From positions 1 through 64,000 of the forward strand of contig JAFKJW010000181.1 in assembly GCA_017305925.1 (NCBI GenBank): a DNA stretch of 64,000 nucleotides, given 5' to 3'. The position numbers and the translations under genes are program-made. This DNA is from Hyphomicrobiales bacterium (lineage in GTDB: Bacteria; Pseudomonadota; Alphaproteobacteria; Rhizobiales; Rhizobiaceae). Below are positions 17,391 through 26,270 of this stretch, piece by piece. Below the pieces are notes generated by a model, which had not been told where the DNA came from, made no database searches, and was given only the letters and a program-made list of their open reading frames with translations. Every line of letters starts with the position of its first letter. Position 1 is the stretch's first letter.

Positions 17391-17407
17391 TGCTTTGGGA
17401 GGATTGA

Positions 17408-18424
17408 ATGAAGGTCTCCGACAGAAAGCGGTTCGGCCGCGCGGGCTTCGATGTCACCGCCTTTTCGTTCGGCACCGCACCGCTCGGGAACATCTTCAGG
17501 CCGATCGACGACTCGACGTCTGACGCCATGGTCCAGCAGGCCTGGGACCATGGTGTGCGGTTCTTCGATACCGCGCCTTACTACGGACATGGCCTTGCCG
17601 AACTGCGTCTCGGCCATTCGCTTCGCTGGAAGAACCGCGACGACTACGTCCTTTCCACCAAGGTCGGGCGGGTCCTCAAGCCGGCGCGGCGCGAAACGAT
17701 CGACTTTTCCCCCTGGGTGTCTGCGGCGGCCAATCGACTGGAGTTCGACTATTCCTATGACGGCACGATGCGCGCCTTCGAGGACTCCCTGCAACGGTTG
17801 GCGCTGGAGCATGTCGAGATTCTCTTCATCCACGACATCGACGTCTTCACGCGCGGTGCCGAGCAGCCGGCGGTCTTCGAGCAGGCGATGGACGGCTGCT
17901 GGAAGGCCCTGGAAAAGCTGCGCGGCGAAGGGCTGGTCAAGGCGGTCGGCGTCGGCGTGAACGAATGGCAGGTCTGCCACGAGGCGCTGAAGCGGCGCGA
18001 CTTCGACTGCTTCCTGCTGGCGGGGCGCTACACCTTGCTCGAACAGGAGGCGCTGGACGAGTTCCTGCCGCTCTGCGTCGAGCGCGGCGCGGCCGTGGTG
18101 GTCGGCGGCGGCTTCAATTCCGGCATCCTGGCCACGGGGGCGAGACCCGGCGCGAAATACAATTACGCGCCGGCTCCCGATGACGTGATGCGGAAGGTCG
18201 CGGCGATCGAGGCGGTCTGCCGCGATCATGACGTGCCGCTGCCGGCGGCCGCCCTGCAATTCGTCGTCGCTCATCCCGCCGTCGCCTCCTTCTGCGCGGG
18301 CACGCGCACGCCGGAACAACTGGCCCAGAACATCGAATGGTTCAGCCAGCCTATCCCTCCGGGTTTCTGGACGGAACTGAAGGCGAGGGGCCTGCTGCGC
18401 GAAGACGCGCCGGTGCCGGCGTGA
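17408..18424 (+). CDS. Aldo/keto reductase (D-threo-aldose 1-dehydrogenase / pyridoxal 4-dehydrogenase-like)
   Basis: A 338-residue AKR. The catalytic tetrad is present: Asp and Tyr in FFDTAPYYGHG, Lys in LSTKVGR, His in LFIHDID. The N-terminal GTAPLGNIF and the long segment RETIDFSPWVSAAANRLEFD fit the L-fucose/D-threo-aldose 1-dehydrogenase group, which oxidises sugars at C1 to lactones with NAD(P)+. GGGAGG precedes the ATG and a TetR-type palindrome overlaps the leader. The MaoC gene starts in its stop codon. Confidence 0.88.
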   Translation: MKVSDRKRFGRAGFDVTAFSFGTAPLGNIFRPIDDSTSDAMVQQAWDHGVRFFDTAPYYGHGLAELRLGHSLRWKNRDDYVLSTKVGRVLKPARRETIDFSPWVSAAANRLEFDYSYDGTMRAFEDSLQRLALEHVEILFIHDIDVFTRGAEQPAVFEQAMDGCWKALEKLRGEGLVKAVGVGVNEWQVCHEALKRRDFDCFLLAGRYTLLEQEALDEFLPLCVERGAAVVVGGGFNSGILATGARPGAKYNYAPAPDDVMRKVAAIEAVCRDHDVPLPAAALQFVVAHPAVASFCAGTRTPEQLAQNIEWFSQPIPPGFWTELKARGLLREDAPVPA

Positions 18425-18885
18425 GCGGAAGCGCGCTTGCCCCCGGACGCTATTTCCTCGAGGATGTGGAGATCGGCGATCGCATCGAGACCGACGCCCT
18501 CACCTTGGAGGGCGAGCATATCGATCGGTTTGCGGACCTGACGGGCGACCGCTTCGAAATCCATGTCAGCGAGGAAGGAGCGGCGCGCCACGGCTTTCCA
18601 GCGCGCGTGGCGCATGGGTTGCTGATCCTGTCGCTGGTCGACGGGCTGAAAAACCAGGCGGCGGCGCAATTCGCGGCCGTGGCCTCGCTCGGCTGGGACT
18701 GGAAGTTTGCGGCGCCGGTGTTTCCCGGCGATACGATCCGCGCCCTGTTGACCGTACGCGGCAAGCGAGAGACGCGCCGGCCGGAGCGCGGCATCCTGAC
18801 CATCGACTTCACCGTGCTCAACCAGCGCGGCGAAACCGTGCAGTTGGGTGTCAATACCCTGATGGTGCTGCGCCGGCCGCTGTAG
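18421..18885 (+). CDS. MaoC family (hot-dog) dehydratase
   Basis: A 154-residue hot-dog-fold enoyl-CoA hydratase-like protein. The catalytic Asp/His pair fits FADLTGDRFEIHVSEE; AHGLLILSLVDGL is the hydrophobic hot-dog helix. The start is a GTG overlapping the TGA of the aldo/keto reductase (GTGA), so it relies on coupling rather than on its own strong ribosome site. It probably hydrates an enoyl-CoA made by one of the pathway's acyl-CoA dehydrogenases. Its end faces the crotonase gene with a 1-base gap. Confidence 0.88.
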   Translation: MSGSALAPGRYFLEDVEIGDRIETDALTLEGEHIDRFADLTGDRFEIHVSEEGAARHGFPARVAHGLLILSLVDGLKNQAAAQFAAVASLGWDWKFAAPVFPGDTIRALLTVRGKRETRRPERGILTIDFTVLNQRGETVQLGVNTLMVLRRPL

Positions 18886-18886
18886 G

Positions 18887-19660
18887 TCAGGAGTAATCCG
18901 GCTTGCGCTTGTTGCGGAAGGCGTCCAGCCCTTCCGCAAGGTCCCGCGAACCGGCGGCCAGCTGTCCTGCGACGGCTTCCAGAACCCGCTCCCGTTCCTC
19001 GCCCTCGGCCGCGTTGACCAGCATCTTGACGGTTTCGCTCGCCTGCGGGCTGCGCCCGAGCAGCCGGGCGACGACCTTGCGCGCGGCATCCATGCCGCCA
19101 CCGGTGTCGCAGACGAGATCCACCAGACCGATTCCCAATGCCTCCTCCGCCTGAAACGTCTCGCCGAAAAGCGCCATGCGGCGCACCGCCCGGGAACCGA
19201 AGCGGCGCACCGCCCGCTGGGTGCCCGACCAGCCGGGGATGATCCCCAGGCCCGCCTCGGGCAGGCCCAGACGGGCGTGCCGTTCGGCGATGCGGTAGTC
19301 GGCGCAGGCCGCGAGTTCCAGCCCGCCACCGAGACAATCGCCATTCAGGACCGCGACCAGAGGCTGGCGCAGCCGCGCCAGCGCATCGAAGGCGGCGTGG
19401 CCTTCCCGTATCCAGAAGCGCCCGAACGCCTCCGGCGAATCGCCGGACCAGTCCGCGATGTCCCCGCCGGCACAGAAGGATCGCGCGCCGGCACCCGTCA
19501 GGATGGCGGCCCGCGCCGAGGAGTGCTCAACGGTGCGGCAGGCCTCGGCCAGACCGGCGACCATATTCCGATTCAGGGCGTTGAGTTTTGCGGGGCGATC
19601 CACCGTGATGATCGCGACCGGTCCGTCGATCTCGATCCGGACGCGCTCGCCCTCCATCAT
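18887..19660 (-). CDS. Enoyl-CoA hydratase/isomerase (crotonase) family protein
   Basis: A 257-residue crotonase. The oxyanion-hole segments GAGARSFCAGGDIADW and NGDCLGGGLELA are present. Both catalytic acids of true hydratases are there: Glu in GGGLELA and Glu in LPEAGLG. It starts in the stop of the CoA-transferase gene, so activation by CoA transfer and hydration are co-expressed. Acts on a CoA thioester of the island's substrate. Confidence 0.9.
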   Translation of the reverse strand: MMEGERVRIEIDGPVAIITVDRPAKLNALNRNMVAGLAEACRTVEHSSARAAILTGAGARSFCAGGDIADWSGDSPEAFGRFWIREGHAAFDALARLRQPLVAVLNGDCLGGGLELAACADYRIAERHARLGLPEAGLGIIPGWSGTQRAVRRFGSRAVRRMALFGETFQAEEALGIGLVDLVCDTGGGMDAARKVVARLLGRSPQASETVKMLVNAAEGEERERVLEAVAGQLAAGSRDLAEGLDAFRNKRKPDYS

Positions 19661-21243
19661 GCGGCCTTGCCGAGTTTCAGGCCGAAGCGGTTCTCACGGA
19701 ACAGTGCCGGATCCATCGGCCTGACGTTGCTGGCGATGGCCAGCGGGATGGCGGCCTGCCCCAGTATGTCGCGATCGATGTCCACGCCGGGGGCGATTTC
19801 GGTCACGACGAGACCCTGCGGCCCGAGCTTCATGACGCAGCGCTCGGTGACATAGGTCACATCCTGACCCTGCGCGACGGCGCGGGGGCCGGAGAAGGAC
19901 ACCTGCTCCACCTTCTCGACGACCTTGGCCACCTTGCCCTCCTTCTCGATCACCAATTGCCCGTTGGCGGTCGACAGCCTGGCACCGGCGTTGAAATAGC
20001 CGGAAAAGACGATCTTCCGGGCACGCGCGGTGATGTCCACGAAGCCGCCCGCGCCCGCGGTGACGTGCGGCTTCGCCGAGAGCCTGGAGACATTGACCGA
20101 CCCTTCGCGGTCGATCTGCAGGAAGGACAGCAGCGAGGCGTCGAAACCCCCGGCCTGGAAATAGGTGAACTGATGCGGAGAGGGCACGAAGGCCTCGGCA
20201 TTCGCCGAGCAGCCGAACTTGAAGTCGAGCAGCGGCACGCCGCCGACGGCGCCCTGCTCGATCACCCAGGTCACCTCGCCGTGCCGGCCCTCCTCGATGA
20301 AGATGCGCGGCACGTTCGCCGAGATGCCGAAGCCGATGTTCACGGCCCAGCCGGGCTGCAACTCCATAGCGACACGGCGGGCAATCACCTTCGCAACGTC
20401 GAACCGCGCCATGCGGAAAGAGTCCAGCGGCCGGAAAAGCTGGCCGGAAATCGCCGGATCATAAGCGGTCGCGGTGGTCTGGAGTTGGTCGGGTGCTTCC
20501 ACGATGTCGTCCACGAGAATGCCCGGCACGCGCACGTCATGCGGCTTGAGCGAGCCCGAGGCGGCCACGCGCTTGACCTGGGCGATCACCTTGCCACCGC
20601 AATTGTGCGCCGCGAGCGCCAGTTCCATGGCGCCGAGATAGGCACCCTCCTCCTCGAATGTGAGGTTTCCGCGCTCGTCGGCCGTCGTCGCGCGGATGAT
20701 CGCGACATCCGGCTTGATGGCAGGGAAGTAAAGCCATTCCTCGCCGTCGAACATTGTCTTGCGCACGATCGGGCGTTGCCGGGCGCGGTCGTTCATGGCG
20801 CAGCCCTCCAGATCCGGGTCGACGAAGGTCTCCAGCCCGACCTTGGTCAGCACGCCGGGGCGCATGCCCGCGGCTTCGCGCAGGATGTCGAAGAGGATGC
20901 CGGATGGCACGTTGTAGGCCGCCACCTCGTTGCGCCCGATCGATTCCCAGATGGCGGGCGGCTCGGCGGAGGAGGGTCCCGAGGGATAGGATCCGCCGAT
21001 GATCGTCTCGATCATGCCCGGATGGATCGCGAGGTGGTCTATGCCCTTGGTGCCGAACATGTCGCCGGCGGCGATGGGGTGGATCATGTGCAGCGCGCGG
21101 GGGCTCCCGTCGCGTTCATAGCGCTCACCCAGCGCGGCCAGGACGGCGTCCGGGCAGCAGAGCCCGGAGGACGAATTCACCGCGATCGTCGCGCCGTCCC
21201 GGATGGCGGCAACCGCCTGCGCCGCCGTTCTCACCTTCGACAT
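19657..21243 (-). CDS. Acyl-CoA:acetate/3-ketoacid CoA-transferase (YdiF/PCT-like, fused A+B)
   Basis: A 528-residue family I CoA-transferase with alpha and beta halves in one chain. The N-terminal half has TAAQAVAAIRDGATIAVN; the second half has VNIGFGISANVPR and VTWVIEQGAVGGVPLL, where the Glu fits the catalytic glutamate of YdiF and propionate CoA-transferases. It would move CoA from acetyl- or succinyl-CoA onto the acid formed in the pathway. AAGGAGAG lies upstream of the ATG and a TetR-type palindrome lies 37 bases beyond that. Confidence 0.92.
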   Translation of the reverse strand: MSKVRTAAQAVAAIRDGATIAVNSSSGLCCPDAVLAALGERYERDGSPRALHMIHPIAAGDMFGTKGIDHLAIHPGMIETIIGGSYPSGPSSAEPPAIWESIGRNEVAAYNVPSGILFDILREAAGMRPGVLTKVGLETFVDPDLEGCAMNDRARQRPIVRKTMFDGEEWLYFPAIKPDVAIIRATTADERGNLTFEEEGAYLGAMELALAAHNCGGKVIAQVKRVAASGSLKPHDVRVPGILVDDIVEAPDQLQTTATAYDPAISGQLFRPLDSFRMARFDVAKVIARRVAMELQPGWAVNIGFGISANVPRIFIEEGRHGEVTWVIEQGAVGGVPLLDFKFGCSANAEAFVPSPHQFTYFQAGGFDASLLSFLQIDREGSVNVSRLSAKPHVTAGAGGFVDITARARKIVFSGYFNAGARLSTANGQLVIEKEGKVAKVVEKVEQVSFSGPRAVAQGQDVTYVTERCVMKLGPQGLVVTEIAPGVDIDRDILGQAAIPLAIASNVRPMDPALFRENRFGLKLGKAA

Positions 21244-21280
21244 GTGACTCGCCTCTCCTTGGACGCTTGCATTCAAATAA

Positions 21281-21296
21281 GTAACCAGATAGTTAT
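21281..21296. promoter_or_regulatory. Palindromic operator, site 3 (TetR-type)
   Basis: GTAACCAGATAGTTAT, matching RTAAC-N6-GTTAY. It sits in the 129-base region between the divergent CoA-transferase and second aldo/keto reductase genes and could control both. Confidence 0.75.
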
Positions 21297-21372
21297 TTAT
21301 ATGCAGGATCGCGCCGATGATCAAGAGTGCCGTGCGACGACGGCGCATCGCGGCGGGTTTGGGAGAAGAGCC

Positions 21373-22185
21373 GTGAGCATTTATTTCCAGCGCTCGTTTC
21401 AGCGCACATTCGGAACCTACCCGCTGACCGGCGAGGCCCTCAGGTCGGCCGTCCTGGCGGCGGTCGAGGCCGGCTACCGATCCTTCGACACGGCGCAGAT
21501 GTACGGCAACGAGGCCGACCTCGGCGCTGCGCTGCGCGATACCGGCCTGGAGCGCGACCAATTGCTGATCGCCACCAAGGTGCACCCGGACAATTTCGCG
21601 CCCGACAGGTTCCGCGCCAGCGTGGAGACCAGTCTCGACGCGCTCCAGCTGGACTATGCCGACGTGCTGTTCGTCCATTGGCCTCCGGTCGGCGGCGACA
21701 TCCGCGGATCGCTGGCGGAACTCGAGAAGGTTCACAGGGCCGGCCTTGCCCGGCATATCGCGGTATCGAACTACACGGCGGCGATGATGCGGCTGGCGAA
21801 GGACCTGGTCGGCGTGCCGCTGGCAGGCAACCAGGTCGAGTTTCACCCGCTGCTGGATCAGTCCAAGCTGCTCGATGCCGCGGCCGAAACCGGCATTCCG
21901 CTCTGTGCCTATTGCTCGGTGGCGCGGGGCGAGGTGTTCAAATACCCGCTGTTCGACGAGCTGGCGCAGTCCTATGACCGCTCGCCGGGCCAGATCGTGT
22001 TGCGCTGGGTGCTACAGAAGGGCGTCGCGATCAACACGATGTCGACCAGGCCGGCCAATATCCGCGCCAATTTCGACGTCATGGACTTCACGCTGTCGAG
22101 CGTCGACATGGCGCGCATCGACGCGCTCGGCAAGACGAACCATCGGATCGTCGCGCATCTCCCGTGGGCGCCTGAATGGGATTGA
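21373..22185 (+). CDS. Aldo/keto reductase (2,5-diketo-gluconate reductase-like)
   Basis: A 270-residue AKR of the DkgA/DkgB type. The tetrad is visible: Asp/Tyr in SFDTAQMYGNE, Lys in IATKVHP, His in LFVHWPP. A GTG start is chosen, with GGGAGAAGAG upstream; an ATG in good context is lacking. It reduces or oxidises a carbonyl/alcohol with NADPH. It is transcribed away from the CoA-transferase operon and ends three bases before the convergent GMC oxidoreductase gene. Confidence 0.88.
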   Translation: MSIYFQRSFQRTFGTYPLTGEALRSAVLAAVEAGYRSFDTAQMYGNEADLGAALRDTGLERDQLLIATKVHPDNFAPDRFRASVETSLDALQLDYADVLFVHWPPVGGDIRGSLAELEKVHRAGLARHIAVSNYTAAMMRLAKDLVGVPLAGNQVEFHPLLDQSKLLDAAAETGIPLCAYCSVARGEVFKYPLFDELAQSYDRSPGQIVLRWVLQKGVAINTMSTRPANIRANFDVMDFTLSSVDMARIDALGKTNHRIVAHLPWAPEWD

Positions 22186-22188
22186 CCC

Positions 22189-23784
22189 TCAGCGGTTGCC
22201 GCGGATCAGGTCGGCCGCCTTCTCACCGATCATGATCGTCGCGGCGTTGGTGTTGGAGCCGATCAGGCTGGGCATCGCCGACGAATCGCAGATGCGCAGC
22301 CCTTCGATGCCGCGCACGCGCAGTTGCGGGTCGACCACGGCGCGATCGTCCGAGCCCATGCGGCACGTCCCGACCGGGTGATAGGAGGTGCGGCCGTACT
22401 GACGTGCGTAATTCTCGAAATCCGCCTGTGTCTTCACCTGCGTGCCGGGAAAGTGCTCGCGCTTGACGTATTTGGCGAAAGCCGGCTGGTGCATCACCTC
22501 GCGGCTGATCTTGACGCCCTCGACCGAGGTCTTCAGGTCGTCTGGATCGGCCAGGAAATTGGGGTCCACGAGCGGTTTGTCGGCGGGGTCGGCGGAGCGC
22601 AGCCTTATCGAGCCCCGGCTTTTGGGGCGAAGCGTGTAGGAATTGAGGGTCAGTCCCGAGCCCGAAGGCACCGAGGGCACGCCGGCCTCCACGCCCGCGC
22701 CGCAGAGGAAGTGGAATTGCAGATCCGGGCAGGGGGCGGACTTGTCCGCATACCAGAACGCGCCGCCCTCGACGACGTTCGACGTGACCGGGCCGGACCT
22801 GAACAGGAGATATTCGAGGCCTGCCCAGATCATCCAGTGCGGCTTGTTGTATTTGTCGAGGCTGTAGGGGCCGTTCAGCTCGTAGACGAGGTCGATGCCG
22901 TAATGGTCGGTGAGGTTGAGGCCGACCTCCGGTGCGTCGAGAACGACGTCTATGCCGAGCGATTTCAATTGGCCGGCCGGGCCGATGCCCGACAGCATCA
23001 TCAGCTTGGGCGAGCCGATCGCGCCGGACGTGACCAGGACCTCCCGTTCTGCATGGGCGGTTTTCTCCGTGCCGCCCTGCCGGTAACGCACGCCTCGGGC
23101 GCGGCCGTTCTCGACGATGATGCGCGAAACCTGGCAATCGATCAGAACCGTCAGATTTTTCCGCCCGCGGACGGGCTTCAGATAGGCGACGGCGGTCGAG
23201 CAGCGCCGTCCGTCCCGCGTGGTGGTCTGGTAGACGTTCGTGCCGGCCTGCTCCGGGCCGTTGAAGTCGGGATTGTAGGGCATGCCGTATTGCTGGCAGG
23301 CCTGCACGAAGACCTTCGCCATCTTCTGCGGAGACCGCAGGTTGGAGACGCCGAGCGGACCATCGGTATTGTGCCATTCGCCGGCCAGCGTATCGTTGCC
23401 CTCCGCCCGGAGGAAATAGGGTTGGACCTCCTTGAAGGACCAGCCCGGCGCGCCTTCCTCGCGCGCCCAGCGGTCGTAGTCGGACGGGTGGCCGCGCGTA
23501 TAGACCTCGGCATTGATCGAGCTGCCGCCGCCGATGACGCGCGCCTGCGCATAGGCGATCTCGCGATTGTTGGCGTGGCTCTGGGGGACCGTCGTCAGGC
23601 CCCAGGTCAGCGGCCCGGCGGTCATCTTGGCGAAGCCGACAGGCATGTGGATGAAAGGATTGGTATCCTTGCCGCCCGCCTCCAGCAGCAGCACCCGGCA
23701 GGCCGGATCCTCGGTCAGCCGGTTTGCCAGCACGCAGCCCGAGGAGCCGCCGCCGACGATGACATAATCATATCCTTCCGTCAT
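22189..23784 (-). CDS. GMC family FAD-dependent alcohol oxidoreductase (choline dehydrogenase-like)
   Basis: A 531-residue glucose-methanol-choline oxidoreductase. The FAD dinucleotide site is VIVGGGSSGCVLANRL; GMC signatures 1 and 2 fit ARVIGGGSSINAEVYTRG and SGAIGSPKLMMLSGIG. The active-site His lies in SYHPVGTCRMG and the C-terminal Asn in SNTNAATIMIGEKAADL. It oxidises a primary alcohol to an aldehyde, probably passing electrons to quinone. The next gene upstream is an aldehyde dehydrogenase (12-base gap), giving an alcohol-to-acid pair. Confidence 0.92.
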   Translation of the reverse strand: MTEGYDYVIVGGGSSGCVLANRLTEDPACRVLLLEAGGKDTNPFIHMPVGFAKMTAGPLTWGLTTVPQSHANNREIAYAQARVIGGGSSINAEVYTRGHPSDYDRWAREEGAPGWSFKEVQPYFLRAEGNDTLAGEWHNTDGPLGVSNLRSPQKMAKVFVQACQQYGMPYNPDFNGPEQAGTNVYQTTTRDGRRCSTAVAYLKPVRGRKNLTVLIDCQVSRIIVENGRARGVRYRQGGTEKTAHAEREVLVTSGAIGSPKLMMLSGIGPAGQLKSLGIDVVLDAPEVGLNLTDHYGIDLVYELNGPYSLDKYNKPHWMIWAGLEYLLFRSGPVTSNVVEGGAFWYADKSAPCPDLQFHFLCGAGVEAGVPSVPSGSGLTLNSYTLRPKSRGSIRLRSADPADKPLVDPNFLADPDDLKTSVEGVKISREVMHQPAFAKYVKREHFPGTQVKTQADFENYARQYGRTSYHPVGTCRMGSDDRAVVDPQLRVRGIEGLRICDSSAMPSLIGSNTNAATIMIGEKAADLIRGNR

Positions 23785-23796
23785 GATGCGCTCTCG

Positions 23797-25296
23797 TCAG
23801 GAAATCCAGGGAGCGCGCTGGCCGAGCTCTATGTGGCAGGACTTGATCTGCGTGTATTCCTCCACGCCGTAAATGCCGGTCTCGCGGCCCCAGCCGGATT
23901 GCTTGAAGCCGCCGATCGGCATTTCCGGCCCGCCGGTGATCGTGCAATTGATCCACGTGCGGCCGGCCCGGACGCGCCGCATGACATTCACCGCCTTGTC
24001 CAGGTTCTTGGTCCATATGGATGCCGCCAGGCCGTAATCGACATTGTTGGCGATGGCGATCGCCTCTTCCTCGGTCTCGAAGGGGATGATGCCCAGCACC
24101 GGCCCGAAGATCTCCTCGCGGGCGATCGCCATGTCGGTCGTCACGTCCGCGAAAAGGGTTGGCTGCACGAAATTGCCTGCCGGGCTGCCGGCTTTTCCGC
24201 CGCCCGCAACCAGCCGCGCTCCGGCCTTGCGGCCGTTCTCGATATAGCCGAGCACCTTGGCGTTGTGCTCCGGCGTGACCATCGCACCGACCTGCGTGTC
24301 CGGATTCAACGGATCGCCGACGCGTACCTTCGCAAGCTTGGCCGTCACCAGTTTCTCGAACGTTCCGGCAATCGATCTTTCGACAACGAGCCGGCTGCCG
24401 CCCACGCAGCATTGGCCGGCATTGAAGCACATGCTGAAGATCACGCCGTCGGCCGCGTCCTCGAGGTCGGCATCGGCGAAGACGATCTGCGGGTTCTTGC
24501 CGCCGAGTTCCAGCCCGAGCTTCTTGAAGTTGCCGGCCGACGCCTGCACGGCGCGGCGCCCGGTGGCCGTGGAGCCGGTGAAGGAAGCCATGTCGATATC
24601 GGGATGCTCGGTGATCGCCTGGCCAACCTCCGCGCCGAGCCCGGTGACGACGTTGAAGACGCCGGCGGGCAGGCCGGCCTCGGCCAGGATCTCGGCCATC
24701 AGGAGCGTGGTCGAGGAGGTGAATTCGCTCGGCTTGCAGACGATGGTACAGCCTGCCGCCAGGATGAATGGCACGCGCTCGGCCAAAATGAAGAACGGAA
24801 AATTCCAGGGCGTTATCAGGCCGACGACGCCGATCGGCTCGCGCGTCACCAGCCCCAGCATCTTGTCGCCGAGATTGTTGAACGTCTCACCATGCAGCAT
24901 ACGCGCAGCGCCCGCCGCGTACTCGTAGATGCCGGCCGCGCCTTCGACCTCTCCGCGCGACTGGCTGATCGGCTTGCCGGTCTCCAGTGTTTCAAGCAGC
25001 GCCAGCTCGTCCACCCGGGCGCGGATGCCCTGCGCCGCGCGGAGCAGGACCGCTGCCCGGTCGGCCGCCGCCTGGCCCGACCAGCGGCGATCCTCGAAGG
25101 CTTCGCGGGCGACCTTCACGGCGTGGTCGACATCGGCCTTCGTGCAGAGCGCAATGGTCGTGACCGGGATGTCGTGCGCCGGGCTGATGCGGTCGAGCGT
25201 GTCACGGCCGCCGGTCTTCACCCAGGCGCCGTCGACGAAGAAGCCGAAGGCACGGGGCTTGGCGGGCAGCGACGGGTGAGGGGTGCGCGTATCCAT
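23797..25296 (-). CDS. Aldehyde dehydrogenase family protein
   Basis: A 499-residue NAD(P)+-dependent aldehyde dehydrogenase. The catalytic Cys is in FNAGQCCVGGSR, the general-base Glu in LELGGKNPQIVF, and TPWNFPFFILAERVPFIL and GPVLGIIPFETEEEAI are family motifs. It would turn the aldehyde made by the adjacent GMC enzyme into a carboxylic acid, ready for the CoA-transferase. It sits at the 3' end of the ABC importer operon. Confidence 0.93.
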   Translation of the reverse strand: MDTRTPHPSLPAKPRAFGFFVDGAWVKTGGRDTLDRISPAHDIPVTTIALCTKADVDHAVKVAREAFEDRRWSGQAAADRAAVLLRAAQGIRARVDELALLETLETGKPISQSRGEVEGAAGIYEYAAGAARMLHGETFNNLGDKMLGLVTREPIGVVGLITPWNFPFFILAERVPFILAAGCTIVCKPSEFTSSTTLLMAEILAEAGLPAGVFNVVTGLGAEVGQAITEHPDIDMASFTGSTATGRRAVQASAGNFKKLGLELGGKNPQIVFADADLEDAADGVIFSMCFNAGQCCVGGSRLVVERSIAGTFEKLVTAKLAKVRVGDPLNPDTQVGAMVTPEHNAKVLGYIENGRKAGARLVAGGGKAGSPAGNFVQPTLFADVTTDMAIAREEIFGPVLGIIPFETEEEAIAIANNVDYGLAASIWTKNLDKAVNVMRRVRAGRTWINCTITGGPEMPIGGFKQSGWGRETGIYGVEEYTQIKSCHIELGQRAPWIS

Positions 25297-25315
25297 GATG
25301 GCTCCCGGTCTCCTG

Positions 25316-26266
25316 CTATTTCACGACCAGCAGCTTGCTGCGGTCCATGGTGACGGCGACCGCCGCGACCAGGATGAAGCCGAACACGATCTGCTGGGCG
25401 AAGACCGACACGCCCATGAAGGTCATGCCGATGCGCACGACCTGCACGATGAGCGCGCCGACGAAGGTCCGCCAGACCGAGCCGACGCCGCCGGTGATCG
25501 CGGTGCCGCCGACGATGATCGACGCGATCGCCGGCAGCAGGAACTCGTTGGCCAGGGTGGGAGAGCCGGAGCCGAGCCGCGCGGCCATGACGACGCCTGC
25601 CAGCGCGGCCAGGGCGCCCGACAAGGTGTAGGCGGCGAGCTTGATGCGGTCGACATTGATGCCGGACGCGATCACCGCCTGCTCCTGCGCGCCGATGCCT
25701 CGGATCAGCCGGCCGAAGGGCGTGAGCTGGAGGAGGATGCTGAGCAGGATCATGACGATGAAGCCGACCCATAGCTCGTGCGGGATGCCCAGTGTCTCGC
25801 CGACGGCCCAGGAAAGGTAGCGGGCGGAAAGATCGGGCGGAATGTTGATCGAGCGGGTGTCCGAGAACCAGTAGCCGGCGGAGAGCACCACGCCGCTCAC
25901 GGCCAGCGTGGCGATGAAGGACGGGATGCGCAGCTTCGTCGACACGATGGCGCCGGCGAGGCCGGCGATCGCGCCGCCGAGGACGGCAAGCGGGATCGCG
26001 AGGATCCCCAACCGGGCGAGATAGGCGGCGAGGATGCAGCTTGCCATCGAGGCGACGGCCTGGATGGACAGGTCGATGCCGCCGATCATGATGACGAAGG
26101 TGACGCCTGCCGCCATCAGGAACAGCGTCATGGTGTCCGCGGTGACCTGGAGGAAATTGTTTATGGAGAAGAAGGTGGGATCGTAGGCGCCCACCAGCAG
26201 AACCAGCACGGCGAGGAAGATCACCGGCAGGTAGGTCTGGATCTGTGCCTTCATTCCGTCGCTCAT
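25316..26266 (-). CDS. RbsC-like sugar ABC transporter permease
   Basis: A 316-residue inner-membrane permease of the branched ribose/xylose (CUT2) type. It has about eight to ten hydrophobic helices and the motif GGIDLSIQAVASMASCILAA, the EAA-like loop of this family. It is the second permease of the importer; with 27800-28777 it would form a heterodimer. Short gaps connect it to the ATPase and aldehyde dehydrogenase genes. Confidence 0.92.
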   Translation of the reverse strand: MSDGMKAQIQTYLPVIFLAVLVLLVGAYDPTFFSINNFLQVTADTMTLFLMAAGVTFVIMIGGIDLSIQAVASMASCILAAYLARLGILAIPLAVLGGAIAGLAGAIVSTKLRIPSFIATLAVSGVVLSAGYWFSDTRSINIPPDLSARYLSWAVGETLGIPHELWVGFIVMILLSILLQLTPFGRLIRGIGAQEQAVIASGINVDRIKLAAYTLSGALAALAGVVMAARLGSGSPTLANEFLLPAIASIIVGGTAITGGVGSVWRTFVGALIVQVVRIGMTFMGVSVFAQQIVFGFILVAAVAVTMDRSKLLVVK

Positions 26267-26270
26267 GGCC